From: JAYOEY01 sp038120295
Lineage (GTDB): Bacteria > Pseudomonadota > Alphaproteobacteria > MPNO01 > UBA2964
Assembly: GCA_038120295.1 (NCBI GenBank)
Contig: JAYOLL010000003.1
Span: 62,001-126,000 of the forward strand
Direction: 5' to 3'
DNA: 64,000 nucleotides
The notes beneath the pieces are model-generated. The model was not told the DNA's origin. It was given only the letters and a program-made list of their open reading frames with translations, and ran no database searches. Shown piece after piece: positions 53,328 through 63,423 of the stretch (positions are counted from its first letter, which is position 1; each line of letters starts with the position of its first letter). The position numbers and the translations under genes were made by a program.

Positions 53328-54242
53328 GTGGCGCGTTATCTGGTAACCGGCGGCTGCGGGTTTATCGGGTAGCACCTCGTCGATGCTCTCGTCGACGATG
53401 GTGCCGACGTACGCGTTCTGGACGATCTCTCGACAGGTAAGCGGGAAAACATACCCGGAGACGCGGACCTTATCGTCGGCGATGTCGGCGACCGTGCGAC
53501 TGTGGGAAAAGCGGTAGAAGGCGTCGACGGTATCTTTCATCTCGCCGCCGTAGCTTCGGTCCAGAAATCGAATGAGGACTGGATAGGAACCCATCGCGTC
53601 AATCAGACCGGCGCGATCAATGTTTTCGATGCGGCTCGTTCCGGAACCGTGCCCGTCGTGTACGTTTCCTCGGCCGCCGTCTATGGCGACAATCCCGACA
53701 TACCCCTGCAGGAGGACGCCGGCTGCCGTCCGCTGACGGCATACGGTGCGGACAAGTCCGGATGCGAACTGCATGCTGCCGTGGCGGCGCGCGCGCACGG
53801 CGTACCGGTCGCCGGGCTGCGGTTCTTCAACATCTACGGTCCGCGGCAGGATCCTGCGTCGCCCTATAGCGGCGTGATCTCGATATTCGCCGACCGGATT
53901 TCCAGGGGGCAGGGGATCACCATATTCGGTGACGGCGGGCAGACTCGCGATTTCGTCTATGTCGCGGACGCCGTACGCTATCTGCGCGCCGCCATGGATA
54001 CTCCCAAGCCGGAACCCATGGTCTATAACGCCTGCAGCGGCAAACAGACCACTATCAACCGGCTGGCCGCCCTTATCGGGAAAATCGCGGGCAGGGAACC
54101 GCAAACTGTGTACGAGGCCGCCCGTCCCGGCGATATCCGCTATTCCGCTGGCGAGCCGTCGCTCGCAAGAGACAGGCTTGGCGTGACGGCAGATACCTCG
54201 ATTGAAGACGGGTTGAGGCTCACATACGAGAGCCTCGTTTAA
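53328..54242 (+). pseudogene. NAD-dependent epimerase/dehydratase with an in-frame TAG
   Basis: A 304-codon frame of a nucleotide-sugar epimerase (GalE/WbpP-like) from GTG 53328, broken at codon 15 by TAG (53370-53372). The text reads LVTGGCGFIG-stop-HLVDALV, where relatives have Ser (GFIGSHLV), so TCG to TAG is the simple explanation. Everything after is intact: DDLSTGKREN, FHLAAVASV, the catalytic YGADK, and FNIYGPRQDP. A restart downstream (for example GTG 53502) would lack the NAD-binding motif. It converges on the MFS array, overlapping the end of the first MFS gene by 4 bases. Confidence 0.85.
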
Positions 54243-55492
54243 GCCGCGGATTTTTTCTCCGCAGCGAGGCGCGCGACCGGCTTGTCGTCGATCGGCCAGT
54301 GTAGCAGGGCGGCGACGAACCCGGCGGCGATAATCATGTACCAGGCGTAGTCGTAGCTTCCCGTCTGGGTGCGAATGATGCCGCCGAGCCAGACGCTGGT
54401 GAAACTGCCGAGCTGGTGGCTCAGGAACACTGCGCCGTAGAGCGTCGCCAGGTAGCGCGGCCCGAATACCTGCGCGACGATGCCGGAGGTCAGCGGCACG
54501 GTCGCGAGCCACAGGAACCCGACCGAACAGGCAAAGACGATGACTGAGACTTCGCTGACCGGGACGATGAAAAAGATCAGAAAGATCACCGATCGCGCCA
54601 TGTAGAGGTTCGCGAGCAGGTACTTCTTCCGGAATTTGTCGCCGATGGCGCCGGCGGTCTGGGTGCCCAGCATGTTGAACAGGCCGATCAGGGCGATGGC
54701 GGTCGCAGCCATGGCGCCGCCGACAACGGTGCTGTCGAGATAGTTCTCCAGATGGTTGTTAATAAACTGCACCTGAAAGCCGCATACGAAGAACCCCATC
54801 AGTAGAAGCCAGAAACCCCGATGGCCGCCGGCTTCGCGGACCGCATCTCCGAGACTCTGCGTGTCCTTCTTGTTGAGCGTGTCACTGGCGCCGTGAGAGA
54901 TGCACAGGCTAAGCGGGGCAACCATCAGCGCCATGGTGGCGAGGACGATGGTGGCGAATACCCACCCCTGGGCTTCAATCATGTAACGGCTCAGCGGGAC
55001 GATCAGCATCTGTCCGGCCGTGCCGCCCGACACGACGATGGCGAGCCAGAAGGTGCGTTTTTCTTCCGGCGCGACCCGACCGACGATGGAAAGCAGCATC
55101 GGAAGCGCGATCCCGCTGGATCCCAGCCCCATCAGGAAGCCAATGCTGATCACGAGGTCGGATTCCGTCGTCGCCTGCGACATCATGAACAGGCCTGACG
55201 CGTACACCAGCCCGGCAATAATCAGGACCTTGATGGGTCCCCACCGGTCGGCGATGGCCCCGACGAAGGGCGCCGCGCAGCCATAGATGAACAGCTGGAT
55301 CGCGGTCGCAAAGGACATGGGCTCAAAGTCCCGGACGAGCTGGCCTTGGGCGTCCGTCGTCATGAAGCCGAGCGATTCGGTGACCGGGCGCAGGAACATG
55401 CCGAGGCTCTGCCGCCCGCCATAGGCGAACAGGATGATCCCGACCGCGCAGGTCAGTACGAAATAGGGACTCCGCCAGAACGCTTTCTGCAT
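54239..55492 (-). CDS. MFS transporter, copy 4 of a tandem array
   Basis: A 417-residue, 12-TM major facilitator of the group annotated as oxalate/formate-antiporter-like. N-terminal FWRSPYFVLTCAVGIILFAYGGRQSLGMFLRP and the C-terminal LHWPIDDKPVARL tail match its three neighbours (shown as GGRQSLGMFLRP and LHWPIDDKPVARL). Start ATG 55492 (MQKAFW) fits the other copies; a longer frame overlaps the upstream gene. It is 19 bases after the preceding MFS gene, so in an operon. Substrate unknown, probably a small carboxylate. Confidence 0.87.
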   Translation of the reverse strand: MQKAFWRSPYFVLTCAVGIILFAYGGRQSLGMFLRPVTESLGFMTTDAQGQLVRDFEPMSFATAIQLFIYGCAAPFVGAIADRWGPIKVLIIAGLVYASGLFMMSQATTESDLVISIGFLMGLGSSGIALPMLLSIVGRVAPEEKRTFWLAIVVSGGTAGQMLIVPLSRYMIEAQGWVFATIVLATMALMVAPLSLCISHGASDTLNKKDTQSLGDAVREAGGHRGFWLLLMGFFVCGFQVQFINNHLENYLDSTVVGGAMAATAIALIGLFNMLGTQTAGAIGDKFRKKYLLANLYMARSVIFLIFFIVPVSEVSVIVFACSVGFLWLATVPLTSGIVAQVFGPRYLATLYGAVFLSHQLGSFTSVWLGGIIRTQTGSYDYAWYMIIAAGFVAALLHWPIDDKPVARLAAEKKSAA

Positions 55493-55511
55493 GTCGTTCC
55501 GCGCTCCGATA

Positions 55512-56750
55512 TCAGGCCCCGGCGGCCCGCTTGTCGGCGAGGACCTCCGAGACCGGCCGGTCGTCGATCGGCCAGTGCAGTAGGGACGCAAGCGCGCCGC
55601 CGATAATCACGATCCACCAGGCGATATCGTAAGCGTTGGTCATGTCCTTGACGATCCCGCCGATCCAGACGCTGGTGAAACTGCCGACCTGGTGAAAGAA
55701 GAACACGATGCCGTACAGCGTCGCCATATAGCGCGTGCCGAACATGCCGAGCACGATGCCGGATGTCAGCGGTACGGTTGCGAGCCATAGCATGCCGATG
55801 GCGGCGGCGAAGATATAGACAGACCACTCCGACAGAGGCGCAACCAGGAAGATCGCGAATATCGCCGACCGGCTGAAATAGAGCATCGCCAGCAGGTATT
55901 TCTTGCGGTACTTGCCGCCCAGCCAGCCCGACACCCAGGTGCCGATCATGTTGAAGACGCCGATCACGGATATCGCGGTCGCCGCGATGATCGGCGCCAT
56001 TCCCTGGTCCTGCAGATAGCCCGGCAGGTGCGCGTTGATGAACTGGACCTGAAAGCCGCAGGTAAAGAAGCCGACTGCCAGCAGCCAGAAGCCTTTATGC
56101 GCGCGCGCATCGGACAGCGCCTCTTTCAGGCTCTGCTCGCCCTTTTTGGCATCCAGTGCGCCCGCGGCCGCCTTCCTGATCATCAACGCCAGCGGCACCA
56201 CGAGCAGGACAAATGAGCCCAGTATCAGCAGCGCGATATACCAGCCGCTTTGCTCCATCACCAGGGCGCCCGCAGGCACCAGGACAAGCTGTCCGCCCGT
56301 GCCGCCGGAGGTGATGATGCCGAGCCACAGGCTGCGCTTCTCTTCCGGTGCGACGCGGCTGGCGATGGACAGGACAAGAGACAGGGCGCAGCCCGCCGAC
56401 CCGACCCCGCCGAGAAATCCAGCGCTCATGATCATCGCCGTCGGCGTCGTCGAATGCGCCATCATGAACACGCCGAATGAATAGAGCATCCCGGCGCTGA
56501 CCAGCACCTTGATCGAGCCGTACCGGTCTGCGAAGGCGCCCACGAACGGGGCGGACAGCCCGTAAATCAGTGCCTGCATGCCGAGCGCCAGCGACATGCT
56601 CTGCACCTGCCAGCCGTACTCCGCCGTAATCGGGCGCAGATAGATGCCGAAGCTCTGCCGGCTGCCGTAGGACATGAAGACAATGCCGACGCAGCAGAAC
56701 AGTACGAAATACGGGTTCTGCCAGAACGATCTGGTCTCTGTCTTGGTCAT
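55512..56750 (-). CDS. MFS transporter, copy 3 of a tandem array
   Basis: A 412-residue 12-TM major facilitator, paralogous to its neighbours: FWQNPYFVLFCCVGIVFMSYGSRQSFGIYLRP at the start (key part YGSRQSFGIYLRP) and LLHWPIDDRPVSEV at the end, with GFFTCGFQVQFINAHLPGYL between TM6 and TM7. A 153-base gap with no gene separates it from copy 2, so a separate promoter is possible. Confidence 0.87.
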   Translation of the reverse strand: MTKTETRSFWQNPYFVLFCCVGIVFMSYGSRQSFGIYLRPITAEYGWQVQSMSLALGMQALIYGLSAPFVGAFADRYGSIKVLVSAGMLYSFGVFMMAHSTTPTAMIMSAGFLGGVGSAGCALSLVLSIASRVAPEEKRSLWLGIITSGGTGGQLVLVPAGALVMEQSGWYIALLILGSFVLLVVPLALMIRKAAAGALDAKKGEQSLKEALSDARAHKGFWLLAVGFFTCGFQVQFINAHLPGYLQDQGMAPIIAATAISVIGVFNMIGTWVSGWLGGKYRKKYLLAMLYFSRSAIFAIFLVAPLSEWSVYIFAAAIGMLWLATVPLTSGIVLGMFGTRYMATLYGIVFFFHQVGSFTSVWIGGIVKDMTNAYDIAWWIVIIGGALASLLHWPIDDRPVSEVLADKRAAGA

Positions 56751-56903
56751 GGATCAGGGTCCCGAAACAGGAGCGGGCGAGCCCGCAAGGGTTTGACGTT
56801 CTTTTTTACTCCTGACCGGCGAGTCGCGCTACGGGGCGTATGGTTTCAGCTGCCTGAGCCGTCCGTGACGAACCGGGCTAGTATACCGGATCCGCTGCCT
56901 TCT

Positions 56904-58127
56904 TCAGGCCGGTTGCGCCAGCCGTGCGACCGGCTGTTCCTTGATCGGCAGATGGAAAAGCGCTGCAAGCGCGCCGCCGAGAATAATCACCCACCACCAG
57001 CTGTCGTAGGATCCCGTCGCGTCGAACACGACGCCGCCCATCCAGGTGCTCAGGGAACCTCCGACCTGATGGCTAAGGAAGGCGATGGCGTATAGCGTCG
57101 CCATGTATCGAGGGCCGAACACGGTCGAAATAATGCCCGCGGTCAAAGGTACGGTCGCGAGCCACAGCAACCCGATACAGAACGCGAAGATATAGACCGA
57201 CATCTGGCTGAGCGGCGCCAGGAAGAAGGCAAGCATGACCAGCGATCGCCCGACATACAGGAAGACCAGCAGGTTCTTTTTCTGGAAATGCCCGCCGAGC
57301 TTTCCGGCGACCGCGGTGCCGATCACGTTGCTGAGACCAATCAGCGCGATGGCGTGCGCGCCGATGGTCGCCCCGGTGCCGCTGATTTCAAGATATTTCG
57401 GCAGGTGGGTAACGACGAACTGGACCTGAAAGCCGCAGGTGAAAAATCCGAGACACAGATACCAGTAACTCCGGATTTGCCTCGCTTCGGCGAGCGCCTG
57501 GCCCAGCGTCTGCGTGTCTTTTTTCTGGTCGAGCGCCGATCCGCTGGCGTTGCCCGCGATCAACGCCATCGGAACAATGGCGAAGATGAAGGCTGCCAGG
57601 ATAACCATGGCATCCGTCCAGTCCATGCGTTCCAGCAGGAAACCGTTGAGCGGCACCAGGAACATCTGACCGCCAGTCCCGCCTGCGGATACGATTCCCA
57701 GCCACAGGCTGCGCTGTTTTTCCGGTGCGACGCGGCCGATGACCGACAGCAGCATCGGCAGGCCGCAGCCTGCCGCAGCGAGGCCGCTCAGGACGCCGAC
57801 ACTCAGTGTCAAATGAAGCTCGGACGAGGCATTGCTCAGCAGGAACATGCCCAGTGCGTAAAGCGTTCCCCCGATCACCAGCATCTTTACCGGGCCGAGC
57901 CATTTGTCCGCGATCATGGAAACGAACGGCACGCTCAGCCCTATGACCAGTGTCTGCAGGCTGACGGCGAAGGAAAACGGCTCGACCTTGCCGTTACTGA
58001 GCGCGTCGCTGATCGGGATCAGGAAAAGCCCGAAACTCTGACGGGTGCCGTACGAAATCAGGATCATCAACGTACACAGGACGAGGACGATGTACGGATT
58101 TTTCCAGAACGGCAGTTTCTCCGGCAT
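56904..58127 (-). CDS. MFS transporter, copy 2 of a tandem array
   Basis: A 407-residue 12-TM paralogue: FWKNPYIVLVLCTLMILISYGTRQSFGLFL (key part YGTRQSFGLFL) at the start, GFFTCGFQVQFVVTHLPKYL in the middle, and the slightly diverged tail LFHLPIKEQPVARLA. It follows copy 1 after 27 bases. Confidence 0.87.
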   Translation of the reverse strand: MPEKLPFWKNPYIVLVLCTLMILISYGTRQSFGLFLIPISDALSNGKVEPFSFAVSLQTLVIGLSVPFVSMIADKWLGPVKMLVIGGTLYALGMFLLSNASSELHLTLSVGVLSGLAAAGCGLPMLLSVIGRVAPEKQRSLWLGIVSAGGTGGQMFLVPLNGFLLERMDWTDAMVILAAFIFAIVPMALIAGNASGSALDQKKDTQTLGQALAEARQIRSYWYLCLGFFTCGFQVQFVVTHLPKYLEISGTGATIGAHAIALIGLSNVIGTAVAGKLGGHFQKKNLLVFLYVGRSLVMLAFFLAPLSQMSVYIFAFCIGLLWLATVPLTAGIISTVFGPRYMATLYAIAFLSHQVGGSLSTWMGGVVFDATGSYDSWWWVIILGGALAALFHLPIKEQPVARLAQPA

Positions 58128-58154
58128 AGGCTGATCTGGTTCGGCTGGGATGGG

Positions 58155-59375
58155 TTAGCTTGCGGACTGGTGCGACATACGTGCTACAGGCCGTTCGTCG
58201 ATGGGCCAGTGCAGGATAGCGGCCACGAAGCCGAGAACGATCGCGCCCCACCAGATGGCGTCGTACCCGCCGGTGACGTCGTAAATTTCGCCGCCCAGCC
58301 AGATGCCGAGGAAACTGCCCACCTGGTGGCTCAGAAAGGCGATCCCGTAAAGCATGGCCATGTACTGCGTACCGAATATCTGGGCCACGAGGCCGCTGGT
58401 CAGAGGTACGGTTCCAAGCCACAGCAGCCCCATTAAGCTGGCGAAGACCATCGCGCTGATATCGGTTACAGGGAGTAGAACGAACAGCGCGATGCCCGCT
58501 GAACGCGCCATGTAGAGCATCGCGAGCGAGTATTTCTTGCTGTACCGCCCGCCGACACTGCCCCAAATGAAACAGCCGATGACGTTGAAGAACCCGATGA
58601 GCGAGAGCGACCAGGCGGCGACGTCGCCGCCGAGCCCGACGCCTTTGAGGTAATTCGGCAGATGGGCGCCGATAAACATCGTCTGAAAGCCGCAAACGAA
58701 GAATCCGGTCACCAGCAGGACGTACCCGCGATGGCGCATCGCCTCAACAATGGCTTCGCGCGTGCTCTGGTCGGGGCCCATTGCGTCCGACGGGCGCTGC
58801 GGTCTGCCTGCGACTGCAGCCGTCAACGGGACGATGAAGGCCATCAGAATCGCCATGGCGATCAGGGCCGCCGCGTAATCCCAGTTGGAGATGAAGTACT
58901 GCGAAAACGGAACCACGAGGAACTGGCCTGACGATCCTCCGGCGCTGGCGATGCCGAGCCACAGGCTACGTTTCTCCGGCCCCACCGCGCGTCCGACGAC
59001 GGCCAGCAGGATCGGCAGGCTGGTCGCGCTCATCCCGAACCCGGTGAGCAGGCCGGTCGACAGGATCATTTCTTCCGGTGTCGTAGAGATCGCCATGCAG
59101 TAGAGCCCGCCGCCATAGAGCAGCAGCCCGGCGCTGACGACGCGTCCCGCGCCGTACCGGTCGGCGATATTGCCCCAGAAGGGTTGCGAGAGCCCCCATA
59201 TCAGCGTCTGGAGCGCCATGGCGAAAGAAAATATACCGACTTCCCAGCCGAACTTTTCGGAGATCGGGGCAAGGAACAGCCCGTAGCTCTGCCGCGATCC
59301 GAACGACAGCAGCAGGATCAGCGTTGCGCAGACCAGAATAACGATCGGCGTTCGCCATGTACGAGTTTGCGTCAT
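58155..59375 (-). CDS. MFS transporter, copy 1 of a tandem array
   Basis: A 406-residue 12-TM paralogue and the promoter-proximal member: LILLLSFGSRQSYGLFLAP at the start, GFFVCGFQTMFIGAHLPNYL in the middle and the tail ILHWPIDERPVARM. The conserved S-x-G-x-RQS-x-G box near residue 25 and the P-I-D/K-x-x-PV tail are shared by all four. About 150 bases separate it from infA. Confidence 0.87.
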   Translation of the reverse strand: MTQTRTWRTPIVILVCATLILLLSFGSRQSYGLFLAPISEKFGWEVGIFSFAMALQTLIWGLSQPFWGNIADRYGAGRVVSAGLLLYGGGLYCMAISTTPEEMILSTGLLTGFGMSATSLPILLAVVGRAVGPEKRSLWLGIASAGGSSGQFLVVPFSQYFISNWDYAAALIAMAILMAFIVPLTAAVAGRPQRPSDAMGPDQSTREAIVEAMRHRGYVLLVTGFFVCGFQTMFIGAHLPNYLKGVGLGGDVAAWSLSLIGFFNVIGCFIWGSVGGRYSKKYSLAMLYMARSAGIALFVLLPVTDISAMVFASLMGLLWLGTVPLTSGLVAQIFGTQYMAMLYGIAFLSHQVGSFLGIWLGGEIYDVTGGYDAIWWGAIVLGFVAAILHWPIDERPVARMSHQSAS

Positions 59376-59528
59376 GTCTTCCGGTCCCGAAGTTCAGCTC
59401 GTGTTGGATAGCAACAGCGCGTGCAGGAAGCACAGCCTACCTATACACGCAAATTCTGCGGTCAGGAACGGCTTGTACCGCTCCCATTCGAATTGTGGAG
59501 AAGGGGGGAAAGAGCCCGCTGCCAGAGA

Positions 59529-59747
59529 TTACTTGTGGCGGAAAACGATGCGCGCCTTGGTCAGGTCGTAGGGCGTCATTTCGACATCGACCTTGTCGCC
59601 CTCCAGCACGCGGATGCGGAACTTGCGCATCTTGCCGGCGGTGTGGGCCAGCACCTCGTGGCCGTTATCAAGCTTAACCTTGAACATTGCGTTGGGCAGC
59701 CGTTCAGTGACGACGCCTGGAAACTCGAGGAGTTCTTCCTTAGCCAT
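59529..59747 (-). CDS. infA: Translation initiation factor IF-1
   Basis: A 72-residue S1-fold protein matching IF-1 over its whole length: MAKEELLEFPGVVTERLPN start, NGHEVLAHTAGKMRKFRIRV and the terminal DLTKARIVFRHK. It occupies the A site of the 30S subunit during initiation. GGAAGAA precedes the ATG. It is the only obvious housekeeping gene in this part of the window. Confidence 0.97.
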   Translation of the reverse strand: MAKEELLEFPGVVTERLPNAMFKVKLDNGHEVLAHTAGKMRKFRIRVLEGDKVDVEMTPYDLTKARIVFRHK

Positions 59748-60012
59748 AAATACCTTCAGTCGCGGTTTCGATGCGCTGCATTAGGGCGAGAAGACCCCAA
59801 TCCGTCAAGGATTTTCACCACTTTGCGCGACGCGCCGTTTCCGCATTTCGGTCTCGGACCGAAAAAAATACGTTGGTGGCAGAGGAACCTCTTGACGCCG
59901 GACCACGAAACTCCAATTTGCGGCGTGATTTGCCCTCGGGAACCCTTCGGTGGCGGTCCTGTGCAACCTGTTTTTCGGCGCCTTGGCGTTGAAAAGGGAA
60001 ACCGTTAACTAC

Positions 60013-61956
60013 ATGAAATCCCGGAACTCTTCCCAGTCTCCTCAAAAAACGACGCCAAGAGTCAGTCTTGGCCCGATAGCCGACCTGGAAGCGCATCTTC
60101 CTGAAGACTGGTGGGCGAAGCTTTTCAACGCTCTTTATATCAAGACCGACGGCGATGTCGTTGAAAACGCGGAAAACACCGCTCGCGAGATTGACGCCGT
60201 AATCCGACTAACCGGGATGCGAACGGACGCCGACATCCTCGATCTTTGTTGCGGACAGGGGCGGCATAGCCTGGAGCTGGCGCGCCGCGGGTTCTCCAAG
60301 GTGAGAGGGATCGATCGTTCGCGATACCTCGTCAGGCTGGCGCGTAAGAGAGCCGAGAACGAAGGGCTCGACGTTCAGTTTCGCGAAGGCGATGCCAGAA
60401 ACCTGCGCATACCCGACGATAGTATCGATTGCGCCATGATCATGGGCAATTCGTTCGGATATTTCGCCAACGAAGCCGACGACCTGAAGGTTCTTGAGGC
60501 GATTGCCCGCTGTCTGCGCAGTTCCGGAACGCTGTTGCTCGATATTACCGACGGCGACTGGGTCCGGGAGCATTTCGACGCTCGATCATGGGAATGGATC
60601 GACGACAATCAGTTTGTCTGTCGCGAGCGATCGCTGTTGACCGATGGACAGCGGCTCATTTCGCGCGAAGTGATCGTAAACGACGAAAAGGGCGTTCTGG
60701 CGGATCAGCTCTATGCGGAACGGCTTTACTCTCTCGACGGGATCAAACGGATTCTGACGGATGCCGGCTACCGCCACATCCGGTTCCACGGCTCCGTGGA
60801 ATCCTTGTCCGACCGCGGACAGGATCTCGGCATGATGGCCCGACGGATGCTCCTGACCGCCGCCGCTCCGCGCAAGGTCTGGACTGCGACGGCAAAACGC
60901 GCTGCTCCGCTCTCCGTGGCGGTTCTGCTCGGAGACCCCAGCCTGCCCGATACGGTCAAGCTGAACGGTCAGTTCAACGACGAGGACTTCGCTACGATCG
61001 ATAAGCTCAAGGATGCGCTCGCCGGTCTGCCTGGCTTCTGTTTCCGGTATCTCGATAACCACGCCACGATGCAGCGCGACCTCGGCGAGGAGCGAACGGA
61101 TCTCGTGTTCAATCTTTGCGACGAAGGTTTCAACAACGACGCCTTCATGGAACTGCATGTACCAGCCATGCTGGAGATGCAGAGCATCCCCTATACAGGC
61201 GCCGGGCCGTCCTGCCTCGCCGCTTGTTACGACAAGGCCCTCGTGCGCACTGTCGCCGATTCGCTCGGCATACCCGTGCCGGCCGAAACCTACATCCGTT
61301 CAGGGGATCATAGCGCGACGCTTCCCTCGGTATTTGCGGCAATTCTCAAACCCAATTTTGGCGACAGCTCGATCGGTATCACGGCATCTTCGGTGGTCGA
61401 AAACGAACGGGAGTTGATGGAGGCACTCGAAAGCCTGCAGATGTAGTTTACGGACCGGCCAATCCTCGTACAGGAATACCTCACGGGTGCTGAGTACAGC
61501 GTCTGTCTGATCGGCAATCCGGGGCGAAACATTCAGGCCCTGCCGCTCCTCGAAGTCGATTTTTCACGGCTCGATCCGGAATTGCCGAGAATTCTCGGTT
61601 ATGAATCCAAATGGGAGCCTGACAGTCCCTACTGGAGCGAGATTTCGTATCGCGAGGCATCCCTGCCCGATCATGAACAGGCCATGCTGGTCGATGGTGC
61701 GATCCGTCTGTTCGAACGTCTGAGTTGCCGGGATTACGCGCGTTTCGATTTCCGCAGAGGCGCGGACGGCGTACTCCGCCTGTTGGAAGTCAACCCGAAT
61801 CCCGGCTGGTGCTGGGACGGCAAAATGAACCTGATGGCGGCGTTTGGAGGACAGCGATACGATGAGCTTCTCGAACGCATTCTCATTGTCGCCAGCGAAC
61901 GCTATGGGTTCGCGCCGATGCGTCGGGACCGGGGTGCTGCGGCGATTCCCGCCTGA
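60013..61956 (+). pseudogene. Methyltransferase/ATP-grasp ligase fusion with an in-frame TAG
   Basis: One frame of 647 sense positions from ATG 60013, broken at codon 478 by TAG (61444-61446). The first 290 residues are a class I SAM methyltransferase (motif I LDLCCGQGRHSLELA, then GIDRSRYLV and GDARNLRIPDDSIDCAMIMGN). From residue about 300 a D-Ala-D-Ala-ligase-like ATP-grasp follows (NLCDEGF, AFMELHVPAMLEM, IPYTGAGPSCLAACYDK, LKPNFGDSSIGI). After the stop it continues in the same frame with RPILVQEYLTGAEYSV, LPLLEVDFS, DYARFDF and LEVNPNPGW, which carry the metal and ATP residues. Without readthrough the ligase lacks its active site. GTG 59950 is an alternative start. The substrate is unknown. 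Confidence 0.85.
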
Positions 61957-62100
61957 CTCCTGACACTGTTGGGGGATGCCGGCGCCGACGGTATGATGGC
62001 GTACCGGATGCAGGTTCCGACATTGCGTCGAGCAGTTCTAATCCGGGTTTTCTTCAGCCGCCCCTGACCGCGGGCCGCCTGTGCCGTAAGGAATTCGGAT

Positions 62101-63351
62101 ATGGCCGGTGTCGAGGCCGTCAAAAGCGCTCTGTCGAACACCAATTACCGCCGTTATGCGGCGGGATCGTTCTGTTCGCATCTCGGCACCTGGATCCAGC
62201 GCGTCGCAGTCGGCTGGCTGGCCTGGAAACTGACGGAATCCGGAGCGTGGCTTGGGTTGATCGCCGTGGCGGAGCTGGCGCCGACCGTGATTCTGGCGCC
62301 GTTCTGCGGGGTGGTGGCGGACCGGGTCAACCGGCTCAACGGGTCGCGTGTCACCCAGTCGCTGGCCTCGGTTCAGGCCGTCACCTTATGGGGGATGGCG
62401 GCAGCGGATGCGCTGACCATCGAGTGGCTGTTCGCGCTGGTGCTGATGCAGGGCATTATCATGGCGTTTAACCAGCCGTTGCGCTTCTCGGTCGTTCCCA
62501 GCCTGGTGCCGCAGAAGGACCTGGGATCGGCCATCGCCATCAACTCGATTTCCTTCAATTTCTCGCGCGTCGCCGGCCCGGCGATCGCCGGGCTGATCAT
62601 CGCCGAAAGCGGGGTGGCGGCAGCGTTTCTGATCAATGCCGTTTCCTATCTGATCTTCGTCGCCAGCATGTTCGTGATTAACCCCGATATGCCGCCGCCG
62701 CGTCCGGCGCGGCCCCTGAGCGAGGTGCCGCGGGAAATAATGGAAGGCGTTAGCTACTGCATCCGCAGCCCGGGCGTCGGGCCGATGTTTATCCTGCTCG
62801 GCGTCTACGCCGTGTTCGGGCGCGCCTACTCGGAATTGCTGCCGAAATTCGCCGATGCGGTGTTCGGCTACGGGGTCGAGGGTTTTTCTTGGCTGACATC
62901 GGCCGCTGGCGCGGGCTCCGTTCTGGCCAGCGCCGTTCTGGCGACGCGAGGGCATGTCGAGGGGCTGACCCGGTTCGTGTCGTGGAACATCCTGCTCCTC
63001 AGCTGCGCGCTGGCGGGGCTCGCTGCGACCAGCAGCATCTGGGTCGGCCTCGCCTGCGTGACGCTGGCGGGGTTTTCCATGCTATGCGTCGGGGTCGGCG
63101 AGCAGACGTTGCTGCAGAACACGCTTGCCAGCGAGATGCGCGGCCGGGTGATGAGCCTTTACGGCATGATTTCCCGCGGCGGGCCGGCGCTTGGCGCGTT
63201 GCTGATCGGCTGGCTGTCGGATCATCTCGGTCTGCCGCTGCCGATCTTCGGCGCCGCGCTGATCTGCTTCTGCCTGTGGCTCTGGGTCCTGCCGCGGCGC
63301 GACGCCATGGCGGCGGCGCTGGAGAAGACGGATGAGAAGCCTGACCGGTGA
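62101..63351 (+). CDS. MFS transporter (EntS/MFS_3-like)
   Basis: A 416-residue 12-TM major facilitator unrelated in detail to the four-gene array. It starts NTNYRRYAAGSFCSHLGTWIQRVAVGWLAWKLT, typical of the EntS/MFS_3 exporter group (key part LGTWIQRVAVGWL), and has GVVADRVNRL (loop 2-3 motif), NSISFNFSRVAGPAIAG and MRGRVMSLYGMISRGGPALGALL. It probably exports a small molecule. It lies 144 bases after the methyltransferase/ATP-grasp gene, on the same strand. Confidence 0.87.
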   Translation: MAGVEAVKSALSNTNYRRYAAGSFCSHLGTWIQRVAVGWLAWKLTESGAWLGLIAVAELAPTVILAPFCGVVADRVNRLNGSRVTQSLASVQAVTLWGMAAADALTIEWLFALVLMQGIIMAFNQPLRFSVVPSLVPQKDLGSAIAINSISFNFSRVAGPAIAGLIIAESGVAAAFLINAVSYLIFVASMFVINPDMPPPRPARPLSEVPREIMEGVSYCIRSPGVGPMFILLGVYAVFGRAYSELLPKFADAVFGYGVEGFSWLTSAAGAGSVLASAVLATRGHVEGLTRFVSWNILLLSCALAGLAATSSIWVGLACVTLAGFSMLCVGVGEQTLLQNTLASEMRGRVMSLYGMISRGGPALGALLIGWLSDHLGLPLPIFGAALICFCLWLWVLPRRDAMAAALEKTDEKPDR

Positions 63352-63423
63352 CAGGTTCCATCTAAAGTCGGGCTTTGTTATGAGTCGAGCGATATCTGGC
63401 CTGCATGAGGAAGGACCCGCGGG

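Noticed and set aside
56751..56903. Possible small gene in the 153-base gap within the MFS array
   Set aside because: No start with a ribosome site and no protein-like frame; at most a promoter for copies 3 and 4.
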